Shown in pieces: positions 17,193 through 26,345 of a stretch of 64,000 bases of DNA. Within the stretch, counting starts at the first letter, position 1, and each line of letters starts with the position of its first letter. The stretch comes from Falsiroseomonas sp050563535 (GTDB lineage Bacteria > Pseudomonadota > Alphaproteobacteria > Acetobacterales > Acetobacteraceae). The DNA lies in contig NZ_JBNXUO010000012.1 in NCBI RefSeq assembly GCF_050563535.1, positions 1 to 64,000 of the forward strand, read 5' to 3'. Made by a program: the position numbers and the translations under genes. The notes beneath the pieces were generated by a model that saw only the letters and a program-made list of their open reading frames with translations, made no database searches and was not told where the DNA came from.

Positions 17193-17825
17193 ATGTTCTA
17201 CGAACCCGCGAAGGGCCACGGCCTGCCGCATGACCCGATCAAGGCGATCATCGCGCCGCGCCCGATCGGCTGGATCTCCACGGTGGATGCGCAGGGGCGC
17301 ACGAACCTCGCGCCCTACAGCTTCTTCAACATGATCCAGACGCGCCCGCCCATCTGCATGTTCGGCAGCGACGGCCTGAAGCACACCGCGGCGAACGCCA
17401 TCGCCACCGGCGAATTCGTCTTCAACCTGGTGACCCGTGACCTGTTCGAGGCGATGAACGCCTCCTCCGCCGCGACGCCGGACGGCGAGAGCGAGTTCGA
17501 GGCGGCGGGGATCGAGGCCGCGCCGTCGCGCCTGGTGAAGCCGCCGCGCGTGGCGCGAAGCCCGGCGCAGCTGGAATGCCGCGTGCTGCAGCATGGCGAG
17601 CTGATCGACGTGGACGGCCGCGCGACGGGCGGCCACTTCGTCATCGGCCAGATCATCGGCGTGCATGTCGCCGACCACGCGCTGGTGGACGGTGCCTTCG
17701 ACATGGTGGCGGCCGGCACCGTCGCGCGCTGCGGCTACCGCGACTACACGCAGGTGACCGCGCTGTTCTCCGCGCTCCGCCCGACCGATGGCGGCGCCTG
17801 GAAGCCGGGGCAGCGGGACCTGTAG
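17193..17825 (+). CDS. Flavin reductase-like (FMN-binding split barrel) protein
   Basis: The 210-residue protein shows the flavin reductase-like pattern: IIAPRPIGWISTVDAQGRTN (residues 19-38), APYSFFNMI, and GEFVFNLV. These are the FMN-binding split-barrel loops. Members reduce flavins or act as FMN oxidoreductases. The partner monooxygenase is not adjacent, so the substrate is unknown. It has GGAGACACCG just before ATG 17193 and ends in a hairpin shared with the convergent CDF gene. Confidence 0.88.
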   Translation: MFYEPAKGHGLPHDPIKAIIAPRPIGWISTVDAQGRTNLAPYSFFNMIQTRPPICMFGSDGLKHTAANAIATGEFVFNLVTRDLFEAMNASSAATPDGESEFEAAGIEAAPSRLVKPPRVARSPAQLECRVLQHGELIDVDGRATGGHFVIGQIIGVHVADHALVDGAFDMVAAGTVARCGYRDYTQVTALFSALRPTDGGAWKPGQRDL

Positions 17826-17856
17826 GCCGCCGCCGCGCCGTCAGTCCGCGGCGGCC
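17825..17856. terminator. Hairpin between convergent genes
   Basis: Bases 17825-17833 pair with 17848-17856 (9-bp GC stem). The stem runs from the last base of the flavin reductase stop to within the 3' end of the CDF gene, and the loop carries the CDF stop. No T-run is present. Position suggests bidirectional termination. Confidence 0.35.
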
Positions 17857-18779
17857 ATCCGCGGCAGGGCGGCGGCGCGGGCGGCGCGGATCACCACCAG
17901 CACCCGCGCGCCGGGCACCAGCGCCCGCAGGTCCTGCGCGATGTGTTCCGCGGCGTCCGCGGCTTCGGCCACGCGGCGCTGCGGGGCGAAGCCGAGCTCG
18001 ATCTCGATCCAGGCGTGGCGCCCCTCGGTGCGGGTGCGCACGGCCACCAGCTCGTCATAGGCGTCGAAGCGGGCGGCGAGCGCGCGGTTCACCAGCGCCT
18101 GCTGCTGCTCGCCCAGCGCGCGGTCCAGCAGGTGGGGCAGGGTGTCCTGCACCATGCGCGCCCCGAAGGCGACCATCACCAGGATGACGACGACGGTGCC
18201 CGCGATGTCGGCCCAGGCGCCGATCCCCTCCGGCCCGAAGGCGGCGTTCACCGCGATGGCGGCGGTGACGCAGCCCGAGGCGAGCGTCTTCGACAGCCGC
18301 GTCACCACCTGCCCGTTCAGGATCAGCGAACCCCCGCCGCGGGCCGCCCGCCACAGCGCCAGCAGCAGGGCCGCGTTCAGCGCCAGGTTCACCGCCGCGA
18401 TCGCCGCCGCGGCGGCGAGGCCGACCGCCGGCTGCGCCTGCGGCACGCCGACGCGCCCCGCCAGCTTCGCCAGCAGCCAGACCGCGGCAAGCAGCAGCAC
18501 CGCGCCCGCCAGCATGTTGGCGAACTGCTCCAGCTTGCTGGTGCCGTAGTCGTATTCCGTCATCCGCCCGCGGTGGATGCGCCGCATCAGCAGCAGCAGC
18601 ACCACCTCCACCGCCAGCATCGGCACGCCCCGCATCAGGTCCGCCAGCAGCGAGAGCGAGTTGGACCAGAGCGCGACCGCCAGCATGGCCACCAGGATCG
18701 CGCCGTCCAGCAGGCAGGCGGAGAGCAGCGCGGCTTCCTGCCGGGCGGGGGGAACGGGGGCGGCGGGGCGGTGCTGCAT
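17841..18779 (-). CDS. Cation diffusion facilitator-like protein with degenerate metal site
   Basis: The 312-residue protein has about six hydrophobic segments between residues 18 and 210 and a cytoplasmic C-terminal domain (DELVAVRTRTEGRHAWIEIELGF), as in CDF exporters. The transport site seems lost. In transmembrane helix 2 the usual H/DxxxD positions are Arg50 and Met54 (LLADLMRGVPML), and in helix 5 the first ligand is Gly187 with only Asp191 kept (GAWAD). It may move something other than zinc or iron, or serve as a sensor. It is divergent from nothing obvious and converges on the flavin reductase gene. Confidence 0.75.
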   Translation of the reverse strand: MQHRPAAPVPPARQEAALLSACLLDGAILVAMLAVALWSNSLSLLADLMRGVPMLAVEVVLLLLMRRIHRGRMTEYDYGTSKLEQFANMLAGAVLLLAAVWLLAKLAGRVGVPQAQPAVGLAAAAAIAAVNLALNAALLLALWRAARGGGSLILNGQVVTRLSKTLASGCVTAAIAVNAAFGPEGIGAWADIAGTVVVILVMVAFGARMVQDTLPHLLDRALGEQQQALVNRALAARFDAYDELVAVRTRTEGRHAWIEIELGFAPQRRVAEAADAAEHIAQDLRALVPGARVLVVIRAARAAALPRMAAAD

Positions 18780-18885
18780 GGCGTGATTCTCGCGCCATGG
18801 TTGATGACGTCAATGGTCCTGCCAGCAGTGCAACGCTGCACGCCGGATAATGCAACCGAAACGGGTGCGACGACGGCGCCCGGCC

Positions 18886-20604
18886 TCAGCCGCGGCCGTG
18901 CAGCGCCTCCACCTTCTCCGCATGGGCGTCCAGCACGATGCGGCGCTTCACCTTCATGGTTGGGGTCAGCATCCCGTTCTCGACCGTGAAGGGGGGCACG
19001 GTCGCGGTGCGGCGGATGCGTTCGATGGAGGAGAGCTTCGCGTTCACGCGCCCGACCGCCTCCGCCACCTTCCCCGCCATGCCCTCGGCCGGCACCACCA
19101 GGGCCACGATGGCAGGCCGGCCTTCGCCGGCGACGACCGCCTGCGCGATCTCGGGCTCGGCCATCAGCAGGCTCTCAAGCTTGGCCGGGCTCACCATGTC
19201 GCCACCGAGCGTCTTGATGAAGTCGCGCTTGCGGTCGGTGATGCGGATGCGGCCCCCTGCCATTTCCGCCACGTCGCCGGTGTGCAGCCAGCCGTCCCGG
19301 ATGGCCTTCGCCGTGCTGTCGGGGTCGTTCCAGTATCCGTCCATCACCAGCTCGCCCCGCACGCAGAGTTCGCCGTCCTCGGCCAGGCGCGCCTCGACCC
19401 CCGGCAGGGGCGGGCCCACCGTCTCGCGCCGGATGTCCCAGGGCAGGTTCACGCTGATGACGGGCCCGGCCTCGGTCTGGCCATAGCCCTGGATGACCGG
19501 CAGGCCGAGGGCGAGGAAGAAGCCCGACAGGTCGGGGTCGAGCCGCGCGCCGCCCGAGACCATGGCCTGCAGCCGCCCGCCGAAACGCTGGCGCACCTTG
19601 TCGCGCACCAGGCGTTCCAGCACGCGGTCCTGCACCCATTCGAGCGGGCCGAGCGGCGGCCCGTCCATCTGGCGAAGGCCGAGCGCGACGGCCCGGTGGA
19701 ACAGCCTCTCCTTCAGCCCGCCCTCCTTCTCCACCCCGGCCAGCAGGCGTCCGCGCAGCACCTCGAACAGGCGGGGGACGGCGGTGATGATGGCGGGCTT
19801 CACCTCCTGGAACTCCGCCGCAAGCCGGTCGGCGCCGCGGGAATAGACCACCTCGATGCCAAGCGAGGGCAGCAGGAAGCCGCCCACCGTGTGTTCGTAG
19901 CTGTGCGACAGCGGCAGGAAGGACAGGTAGCATTCGCCGTCGAGGTGCAGCCGGTCCGCCAGCGCCGCGACGCCCGCGCGGTTCGACAGCATGGCCCGGT
20001 GCGGCAGCATCACCCCCTTCGGCGCCCCGCCGGTGCCGGAGGTGTAGACGAGGCAGGCGAGCCGCCCGGGCGGGATCAGCTCGGCCTCGGCCAGGGTCAT
20101 GGCGGGGTCGCCCGGCGTCGCCAGCAGGTCCGACCAGGGCAGGGTCCGCATCCCGGCCGCGGCGGGGGGCGGGGGCTCCAGCGTGACCAGCAGGTCGAGG
20201 CCCCCCGCCTGCGCCGCCCCCTCCAGCACGCGCGCGGCCAGCGCCGTGCCGGAGACGATGGCCGCCCGCGCGCCGGAATCGCGCAGGATATGGGCGTGGT
20301 CGGCGGGCGCGTTGGTGGTGTAGGTCGGCACCGTCACGGCGCCGATTGCCATCAGCGCGGTGTCGGCGATGGGGAATTCCGGCCGGTTCTCGCTGACCAG
20401 CAGCACCCGGTCGCCCGGGGAGACGCCGGCGGCGCGCAGCCCCGCCGCGACCGAGGCGACGGCGAGGGCGAAGTCGCCCCAGGTCATCCGCTGCCAGGCG
20501 CCGTCCCGCCAGTGGCGCAGCATCGGCCGGTCATGCCGGTGCCGCGCCAGTTCCAGCATCATCTGCGGCAGGCTGGTCCATCCCACGCGCCGTCCCGGCT
20601 GCAT
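18886..20604 (-). CDS. Long-chain acyl-CoA synthetase (AMP-forming)
   Basis: The 572-residue adenylate-forming enzyme has the AMP-binding loop YTSGTGGAPKGVMLPH, the adenine motif GYGQTEAGPVIS, and the late GWLHTGDVAEM and ITDRKRDFIKTLGG segments. It activates fatty acids with ATP and CoA. The linker and size fit the FadD15/FAA1-like group, which often lacks the very C-terminal catalytic lysine motif of short members. It is divergent from the M3 peptidase gene, with about 90 bp between the starts. The acyl chain preference cannot be read from the sequence. Confidence 0.88.
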   Translation of the reverse strand: MQPGRRVGWTSLPQMMLELARHRHDRPMLRHWRDGAWQRMTWGDFALAVASVAAGLRAAGVSPGDRVLLVSENRPEFPIADTALMAIGAVTVPTYTTNAPADHAHILRDSGARAAIVSGTALAARVLEGAAQAGGLDLLVTLEPPPPAAAGMRTLPWSDLLATPGDPAMTLAEAELIPPGRLACLVYTSGTGGAPKGVMLPHRAMLSNRAGVAALADRLHLDGECYLSFLPLSHSYEHTVGGFLLPSLGIEVVYSRGADRLAAEFQEVKPAIITAVPRLFEVLRGRLLAGVEKEGGLKERLFHRAVALGLRQMDGPPLGPLEWVQDRVLERLVRDKVRQRFGGRLQAMVSGGARLDPDLSGFFLALGLPVIQGYGQTEAGPVISVNLPWDIRRETVGPPLPGVEARLAEDGELCVRGELVMDGYWNDPDSTAKAIRDGWLHTGDVAEMAGGRIRITDRKRDFIKTLGGDMVSPAKLESLLMAEPEIAQAVVAGEGRPAIVALVVPAEGMAGKVAEAVGRVNAKLSSIERIRRTATVPPFTVENGMLTPTMKVKRRIVLDAHAEKVEALHGRG

Positions 20605-20695
20605 TCCTGGTCGCCCCCATTCAAGGCGGACGGCTTGGCCCGGCCCGCGCAGCCTCTATATCCAGGAAGACGACGATCCGCACGCAAGGGACACC

Positions 20696-22507
20696 GTGAC
20701 GATTCCCCAAGATTCCAAGGCCCGCGCCGGCGGTGCCCGCGTTGCCGAGGCCCTGCCGTCCTGGGACCTGTCGGACCTCTACGCCTCGCCGCAGGACCCG
20801 AAGCTGGCCGCCGACCTCGACCGGGCCGAGGCCGAGGCGCAGGCCTTCAACGCCGCCCACGCCGGCCGGCTCGCCGGCATGTCGGGCGATGCGCTGGCCG
20901 CCGCCATCGCCCGCTACGAGGCGATCGAGGAAGTGCTGGGCCGCGCCATGTCCTATGCGCAGCTCGTCTTCTCGGGCGATGCCCAGGACGCCGCGAATGG
21001 CCGTTTCTACCAGACCGTGCAGGAGCGGGTGACCACCATCAGCAGCCACCTGCTGTTCCTGACGCTGGAGCTGAACCGGCTGGAGGATGCCGCGCTCGAC
21101 CAGAAGGTCGCCGCCTCCGCCGCGCTCGCGCGTTGGCAGCCCTGGCTGCGGGACCTGCGCGTCTTCCGCCCGCACCAGCTCTCGGACGAGCTGGAGAAGC
21201 TGCTGCACGAGAAGGAGGTTACCGGCCGGTCCGCCTGGAACCGCCTGTTCGACGAGACGGTGGCGGGGATGCGCGTGACCGTGGCGGGGGAGGAGCTGAC
21301 CGTCTCCGCCGCGCTGAACAAGCTGTCCGACCGCGACCGCGATGTCCGCGCCGCCGCGGCCAAGGGCGTCTCCGCCGCCTTCGGGGACCGCGTGCGGCTG
21401 TTCAGCCTCATCACCAACGTGCTGGCGAAGGACAAGGAGATCATCGACGGCTGGCGCAACTACCCGCGCCCGACCTCCGCCCGCAACCGCGGCAACATGG
21501 TGGAGGACGAGGTGGTGGACGCCCTCGTTGCCGCCGTGCGCGAAAGCTTCCCGCGCCTGTCGCACCGCTACTACGCGATGAAGGCGAAGTGGCTCGGCCT
21601 GCCTAAGCTGATGCACTGGGACCGCAACGCGCCGCTGCCGGACCAGGACGACGCGGTGATCCCCTGGAAGGACGCGACGCAGCGCGTGCTGGACAGCTAC
21701 GCGGCCTTCAGCCCCGAGCTTGCCTCGCTCGGCCGGCGCTTCTTCGACAGGCCCTGGGTGGACGCGGCGCTGCGGCCCGGCAAGGCATCGGGCGCCTTCG
21801 CGCATCCGACCGTGCCGTCCGCGCATCCGTACCTGCTGGTGAACTACCACGGCAAGACGCGCGACGTGATGACGCTCGCGCATGAGCTTGGCCACGGCGT
21901 CCACCAGATCCTGGCGGGGGAGCAGGGCTACCTCATGTCCTCCACGCCCCTGACGCTGGCCGAGACGGCGAGCGTCTTCGGCGAGATGCTGACCTTCCGC
22001 GCCCTTCTCGACGCGGAGACGGACCCGAGGCGCCGGCGCGCGCTGCTGGCCTCCAAGGTGGAGGACATGCTGAACACGGTGGTCCGCCAGATCGCCTTCT
22101 ACCGCTTCGAGACGCTGCTGCACGAGGAGCGGAAGAAGGGGGAGGTCGCGCAGGAGCGGATCGGCGAGATCTGGATGCAGGTGCAGGTCGAGAGCCTGGG
22201 CCCCGCCTTCGATTTCACGCCGGACTATGCCGTCTACTGGGCCTACATCCCCCATTTCGTGCACACGCCCTTCTACGTGTACGCCTATGCCTTCGGGGAC
22301 TGCCTGGTGAACGCGCTCTACGGCGTGTTCCGCGAGGGCCATCCGCGCTTCCAGGAGAAATACCTCGACATGCTGAAGGCCGGCGGCACGCGGCGCCACA
22401 AGGAACTGCTCGCGCCCTTCGGCCTCGATGCCTCCGACCCCGCCTTCTGGCGCAAGGGGCTCGACGTCATCTCGGGCTTCATCGACGAACTCGAGCAGGC
22501 GGCCTGA
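20696..22507 (+). CDS. pepF: M3-family oligoendopeptidase (PepF type)
   Basis: The 603-residue zinc metallopeptidase has the catalytic motif AHELGHGVHQ with the downstream glutamate in LAETASVFGEM. N-terminal helical PepF domains are present (LSDLYASPQDPKLAADLDRA). It cleaves short peptides in the cytosol. GTG 20696 is chosen with AAGGG five bases upstream; the open frame continues further 5' but enters the divergent synthetase gene. The start lacks a signal peptide. The ABC1 kinase gene follows after 5 bp, suggesting one transcript. Confidence 0.9.
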   Translation: MTIPQDSKARAGGARVAEALPSWDLSDLYASPQDPKLAADLDRAEAEAQAFNAAHAGRLAGMSGDALAAAIARYEAIEEVLGRAMSYAQLVFSGDAQDAANGRFYQTVQERVTTISSHLLFLTLELNRLEDAALDQKVAASAALARWQPWLRDLRVFRPHQLSDELEKLLHEKEVTGRSAWNRLFDETVAGMRVTVAGEELTVSAALNKLSDRDRDVRAAAAKGVSAAFGDRVRLFSLITNVLAKDKEIIDGWRNYPRPTSARNRGNMVEDEVVDALVAAVRESFPRLSHRYYAMKAKWLGLPKLMHWDRNAPLPDQDDAVIPWKDATQRVLDSYAAFSPELASLGRRFFDRPWVDAALRPGKASGAFAHPTVPSAHPYLLVNYHGKTRDVMTLAHELGHGVHQILAGEQGYLMSSTPLTLAETASVFGEMLTFRALLDAETDPRRRRALLASKVEDMLNTVVRQIAFYRFETLLHEERKKGEVAQERIGEIWMQVQVESLGPAFDFTPDYAVYWAYIPHFVHTPFYVYAYAFGDCLVNALYGVFREGHPRFQEKYLDMLKAGGTRRHKELLAPFGLDASDPAFWRKGLDVISGFIDELEQAA

Positions 22508-22512
22508 CGCGC

Positions 22513-23886
22513 ATGGCCGAGGACAAGGGCGGCCCCACGCTGTTCGGCGAGGTGCGCCGCATGGTGCGCACCTCCGGCGCGGTCGGCGGCATCGCGGCGC
22601 GGGTGGCGGGGCAGCGTTTCCTCGGCCTCAAGACCGACAAGAACGCGCATGCGGAGGACCTGAAGCAGCTTCTCGGCGGGTTGAAGGGCCCGCTGATGAA
22701 GGTGGCGCAGTTCCTGGCGACCGTGCCGGAGGCGCTGCCTGAGGAATACGCGCAGGAACTGGCCACGCTGCAATCGAACGCGCCGCCGATGGGCTGGGCC
22801 TTCGTGCGCCGCCGCATGCAGTCCGAACTCGGCCCCGCCTGGCAAGCCCGCTTCGCGCAGTTCGGGCAGGAAGCCTCGGCCGCCGCCTCCCTCGGCCAGG
22901 TCCATCGCGCGACGCTGCCCGACGGGCGCGACGTGGCCTGCAAGCTGCAATACCCGGACATGCCCTCCGTGGTGGAAGCCGATCTCCGCCAGCTCAAGCT
23001 CGCCATGTCCGTCTATCGCCGGATGGACAACACCCTCGACAACGAGGAAGCCTATGGCGAGCTTGCGGCGCGCCTGCGGGAGGAGCTGGACTACCGGCGG
23101 GAAGCGTCGCACATGCGCCTCTATGGCCTCATGCTGCGCGGCACGCCCGGCGTCGCGGTGCCGAGCCCGGTGGAGGAGCTGACCACCACCCGGCTGCTGA
23201 CCATGACCTGGCTGCAGGGCCGCCCGATCCTGCGCCGGCTGGAGGAGGACCCGCCCGAGGAGGAGCGCGTGGCCTATGCCAAGGCGCTGTTCCGCGCCTG
23301 GTACGTGCCCTTCTACCGCTACGGCGTGATCCATGGGGACCCGCATCTCGGCAACTACCAGGTGCGCCAGGATGCGGACCCCGAGGTGCGCTTCGGCGTC
23401 AACCTGCTGGATTTCGGCGTCATCCGCATCTTCCCGCCGAGCTTCGTCACCGGCGTCATCCTGCTCTACGAGGCGGTGCGCGACGACGACACAGAGAAGG
23501 CGGCCGAGGCCTACCGCATATGGGGCTTCCGCAACCTGACGAAGGAACAGATGGAGGTGCTGACCGTCTGGGCGCGCTTCCTCTACGAGCCGCTGGTGGA
23601 GGACCGGGTCCGCACCATCACCCCGCTCGACGACCCGATGTACGGGCGGCGCATCGCCATGCAGGTCCATGCCGGGCTGAAGCGCACGGGCGGCGTGCGC
23701 ATCCCGAAGGAATTCCCGCTGATGGACCGCGCGGCGATCGGGCTCGGTTCCGTGTTCTACCGCCTGCAGGCCAAGGCCAACTGGCACCGCATGTTCATGG
23801 AACTGGTCCACGACTTCGACGAGCACGCCATTGCGGCCCGCCAGGCGGCGGCGATCGCGGAAGCGGGGGTGCCGGCGGGCGCCTGA
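22513..23886 (+). CDS. ABC1/UbiB-like atypical kinase
   Basis: The 457-residue protein belongs to the AarF/ABC1/UbiB family, which supports ubiquinone or other lipid metabolism. Seen are the alanine-rich loop ASAAASLGQVH (residues 121-131), CKLQYPDM with the lysine, the catalytic HGDPHLGN and the metal-binding LLDFG. The family's N-terminal KxGQ motif reads KVAQ here (residues 63-66), with the glycine replaced. No C-terminal transmembrane helices are evident, unlike UbiB. It is probably co-transcribed with the peptidase gene, 5 bp upstream. Confidence 0.88.
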   Translation: MAEDKGGPTLFGEVRRMVRTSGAVGGIAARVAGQRFLGLKTDKNAHAEDLKQLLGGLKGPLMKVAQFLATVPEALPEEYAQELATLQSNAPPMGWAFVRRRMQSELGPAWQARFAQFGQEASAAASLGQVHRATLPDGRDVACKLQYPDMPSVVEADLRQLKLAMSVYRRMDNTLDNEEAYGELAARLREELDYRREASHMRLYGLMLRGTPGVAVPSPVEELTTTRLLTMTWLQGRPILRRLEEDPPEEERVAYAKALFRAWYVPFYRYGVIHGDPHLGNYQVRQDADPEVRFGVNLLDFGVIRIFPPSFVTGVILLYEAVRDDDTEKAAEAYRIWGFRNLTKEQMEVLTVWARFLYEPLVEDRVRTITPLDDPMYGRRIAMQVHAGLKRTGGVRIPKEFPLMDRAAIGLGSVFYRLQAKANWHRMFMELVHDFDEHAIAARQAAAIAEAGVPAGA

Positions 23887-23893
23887 ACGCCGC

Positions 23894-24664
23894 TCATCCC
23901 GGCACCAGGCGCAGGGCGATGCGTTCGACCGGTGCCGCCTCGAACGCCGCGCGCATCGCGCCCTCCTCCCGCCAGCGGGTGCCGGGGGCGAAGCGGCGCG
24001 CGGTCCAGGCCAGCGGGACCTCCCCCGCCGCGAAGGGCCAGGGGGAGACGGTCATCACGCCGTCCCCTTCCGCCAGCGTCAGCGGCACCTCCCGGCCGCC
24101 GGCCAGCGGCGCCATGACGGCCCAGCCCAGCGTGGCGATGCCGCCGCAGGCCGCGAGGCTCAGCGCATCCGTCGCCGCCACCAGCGCCGCGGCCTCCTCC
24201 ACCTGGCGGTCGGTGGCGCCGACCAGCGCCATCAGCCCCGCGCGGATGCCCGCCTGTTCCCGGAGGTAGGCTTCGGCCGCCGCCACGTCGCGCGGGTCCA
24301 TCCGGTGGCGGTCGGCATAGGCGCCGTAGATGCGGCTGCCATGGCGGCTGACCAGCAGCCCGACCCAGGGGCCCCAGGCGGCGGTGGCGCGCCTCACGCC
24401 CTCGGCCCACATGGGCGCATGGGACCGGGCGCCGACGGTGCGGAAGGCATGCGGGCGGCCGGTCGCGGCATCCAGCGTCGGCGCGGCTTCCCACCCCATC
24501 CAGGCGAGGTCGTGCTGGGCGCAGGCGGTCGCCACATCCTCGAAGGGGTCAGGCCGGGCGAAGCCATCGGCGCCCCAGGCGCGCAGCATCTGGCCCGACA
24601 CCAGGGCGTGCATCGGCTGGCTCACCGCCAGCCAGCTTCCGTCCGGCAAGTCCCTGAACAGCAT
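23894..24664 (-). CDS. DUF3891 family protein
   Basis: The 256-residue protein shows the DUF3891 features: VSQPMHALVSGQML near the start, then QHDLAWMGWEAAPTLD and VSRHGSRIYGAY. The conserved histidines (QPMHALVSG, AQHD, SRHG) resemble a metal-binding helical fold, but no activity is established. ATG 24664 is supported by GGAGG about 8 bases upstream. It converges on the ABC1 kinase gene (7 bp between stops) and is divergent from pntAA. Confidence 0.8.
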   Translation of the reverse strand: MLFRDLPDGSWLAVSQPMHALVSGQMLRAWGADGFARPDPFEDVATACAQHDLAWMGWEAAPTLDAATGRPHAFRTVGARSHAPMWAEGVRRATAAWGPWVGLLVSRHGSRIYGAYADRHRMDPRDVAAAEAYLREQAGIRAGLMALVGATDRQVEEAAALVAATDALSLAACGGIATLGWAVMAPLAGGREVPLTLAEGDGVMTVSPWPFAAGEVPLAWTARRFAPGTRWREEGAMRAAFEAAPVERIALRLVPG

Positions 24665-24801
24665 GGGGCCGTCCTCCGCGGAGGGGGGAGCATGGCCGGC
24701 CCGCGCGCCTCGCGCCACCCCGCCGGCCGCCTGCGTCCTTGCCAGACCGGGATGGCAGGGTCATATGGCCGCGGCTTCGGCGACGACGGGGGTACGGGTT
24801 G

Positions 24802-25932
24802 ATGCGGGTTGCGGTCCTGCGCGAACGGCGCGCGGCGGAGACGCGGGTGGCCGCGACGCCGGAGACGGTGAAGAAGCTGGGCGGCCTCGGCTGCACCGTC
24901 GCGGTGGAGGCCGGAGCCGGCCTTTCCGCCGGCATCCCCGATGCGGCCTTCCGCGACGCCGGGGCCGAGATCGCGGCCGACCCCGCCACCGCGCTCGCGG
25001 GCGCCGGCATCGTGCTCGCGGTCCGCGCGCCGGAGGATGCGGAACTCGCCCTCATCCCCCGCGGCGCGCTGCTGATCGGCACGCTCGGCGCCGATGCCGC
25101 GGCCGCGAAGGCCTATGCGGCAGCCGGGATCGATGCCTGCTCGATGGAACTGCTCCCGCGCATCACCCGCGCGCAGTCGATGGACGTCCTGTCCTCCCAG
25201 GCGAACCTTGCGGGGTACCGCGCGGTGATCGAGGCTGCGGCGGAATTCGACCGCGGCTTCCCGATGCTGATGACGGCGGCCGGCACGATCCCCGCCGCGA
25301 ATGTCTTCGTCATGGGTGCGGGCGTCGCGGGGCTGCAGGCCATCGCCACCGCGCGGCGCCTCGGCGGCCGCGTCAGCGCCACCGATGTCCGGCCCGCGGC
25401 GAAGGAGGAGATCAAGTCGCTCGGCGCCAGCTTCGTCGGCCATGAGGACGAGGAGAGCAAGGCGGCCCAGACCGCGGGCGGCTACGCGCGGCAGCTTTCC
25501 GCCGCATTCTACGCGAAGCAGGCCGAGGTGGTGGCCGCCCACATCGCCAAGCAGGACATCGTCGTCACCACCGCGCTGGTGCAGGGCCGCAAGGCGCCGA
25601 CGCTGGTGACGGAGGCGATGGTGGCGTCCATGAAGCCGGGCAGCGTCATCGTGGACATCGCCGCCGACGCCGGCGGCAACGTGGCGCTGACCAGGCCGGG
25701 CGAGGCGGTGACCACGCCGGGGGGCGTGAAGATCCTCGGCCATTCCAACTGGCCCGGGCGCATCGCCGCCGCCGCCTCCGCGCTCTACGCCCGGAACCTG
25801 CTGACCTTCCTGACCACCTTCTGGGACAAGGACGCGAAGGCGCCGAAGCTGCCGGAGGGCGACGACATCGTGAAGGGCGTCGCGCTGACCCGCGCGGGCG
25901 CCGTGGTCCACCCCTCCCTCGCCTCCGCCTGA
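24802..25932 (+). CDS. pntAA: NAD(P) transhydrogenase, alpha subunit part 1
   Basis: The 376-residue soluble domain I binds NAD(H). Visible are ERRAAETRVAATPETV, RITRAQSMDVLSSQANLAGY and the Rossmann loop VMGAGVAGLQAIATARRLG. With the two downstream proteins it forms the proton-translocating transhydrogenase that makes NADPH from NADH. The alpha subunit is split into two genes, the usual alphaproteobacterial arrangement. ATG 24802 gives the standard MRVAVL start. It begins a three-gene operon. Confidence 0.95.
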   Translation: MRVAVLRERRAAETRVAATPETVKKLGGLGCTVAVEAGAGLSAGIPDAAFRDAGAEIAADPATALAGAGIVLAVRAPEDAELALIPRGALLIGTLGADAAAAKAYAAAGIDACSMELLPRITRAQSMDVLSSQANLAGYRAVIEAAAEFDRGFPMLMTAAGTIPAANVFVMGAGVAGLQAIATARRLGGRVSATDVRPAAKEEIKSLGASFVGHEDEESKAAQTAGGYARQLSAAFYAKQAEVVAAHIAKQDIVVTTALVQGRKAPTLVTEAMVASMKPGSVIVDIAADAGGNVALTRPGEAVTTPGGVKILGHSNWPGRIAAAASALYARNLLTFLTTFWDKDAKAPKLPEGDDIVKGVALTRAGAVVHPSLASA

Positions 25933-25945
25933 GGAGCATGCCCCG

Positions 25946-26341
25946 ATGAACGCAACGGAACTGGCCAACCAGGCCTCGGCGCGCGCGCAGGAGGCCCTGA
26001 CCCTGGCCGAGCAGGCGCGCCGCATGGCCGAAGCCGTGCAGCCCATGGCCGAGGCCGCGTCCCCCTTCCTCTACCTGCTGACGATCTTCCTGATGGCCTG
26101 CTTCGTCGGCTACTACGTGGTCTGGAACGTGACGCCGGCGCTGCATTCGCCGCTGATGGGCGTCACCAACGCCATCTCCTCGGTCATCGTGGTGGGCGCG
26201 ATCCTGGCGGCGGGCATGTCGGACAGCGTCGCCGCGAAGGTGTTCGGCTTCCTCGCCGTCACGCTTGCCGCCGTGAACATCTTCGGCGGCTTCATGGTGA
26301 CGCGCCGGATGCTCTCCATGTTCAAGAAGAAGGGGGGCTGA
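25946..26341 (+). CDS. pntAB: NAD(P) transhydrogenase, alpha subunit part 2
   Basis: A 131-residue membrane protein with an Ala-rich amphipathic N-terminus and three to four hydrophobic helices (FLYLLTIFLMACFVGYYVVW; VTNAISSVIVVGAILAAG; FLAVTLAAVNIFGGFMV). It ends in a basic KKKGG tail. It supplies membrane helices of the proton channel. GAGGAG lies 10-15 bases before ATG 25946. Only 13 bp separate it from pntAA and 4 bp from pntB. Confidence 0.95.
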   Translation: MNATELANQASARAQEALTLAEQARRMAEAVQPMAEAASPFLYLLTIFLMACFVGYYVVWNVTPALHSPLMGVTNAISSVIVVGAILAAGMSDSVAAKVFGFLAVTLAAVNIFGGFMVTRRMLSMFKKKGG

Positions 26342-26345
26342 GGCC

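Noticed and set aside
23894..24718. Longer start for the DUF3891 gene at 24718
   Set aside because: ATG 24664 has a good ribosome site, and the extra 18 residues do not look like the family.
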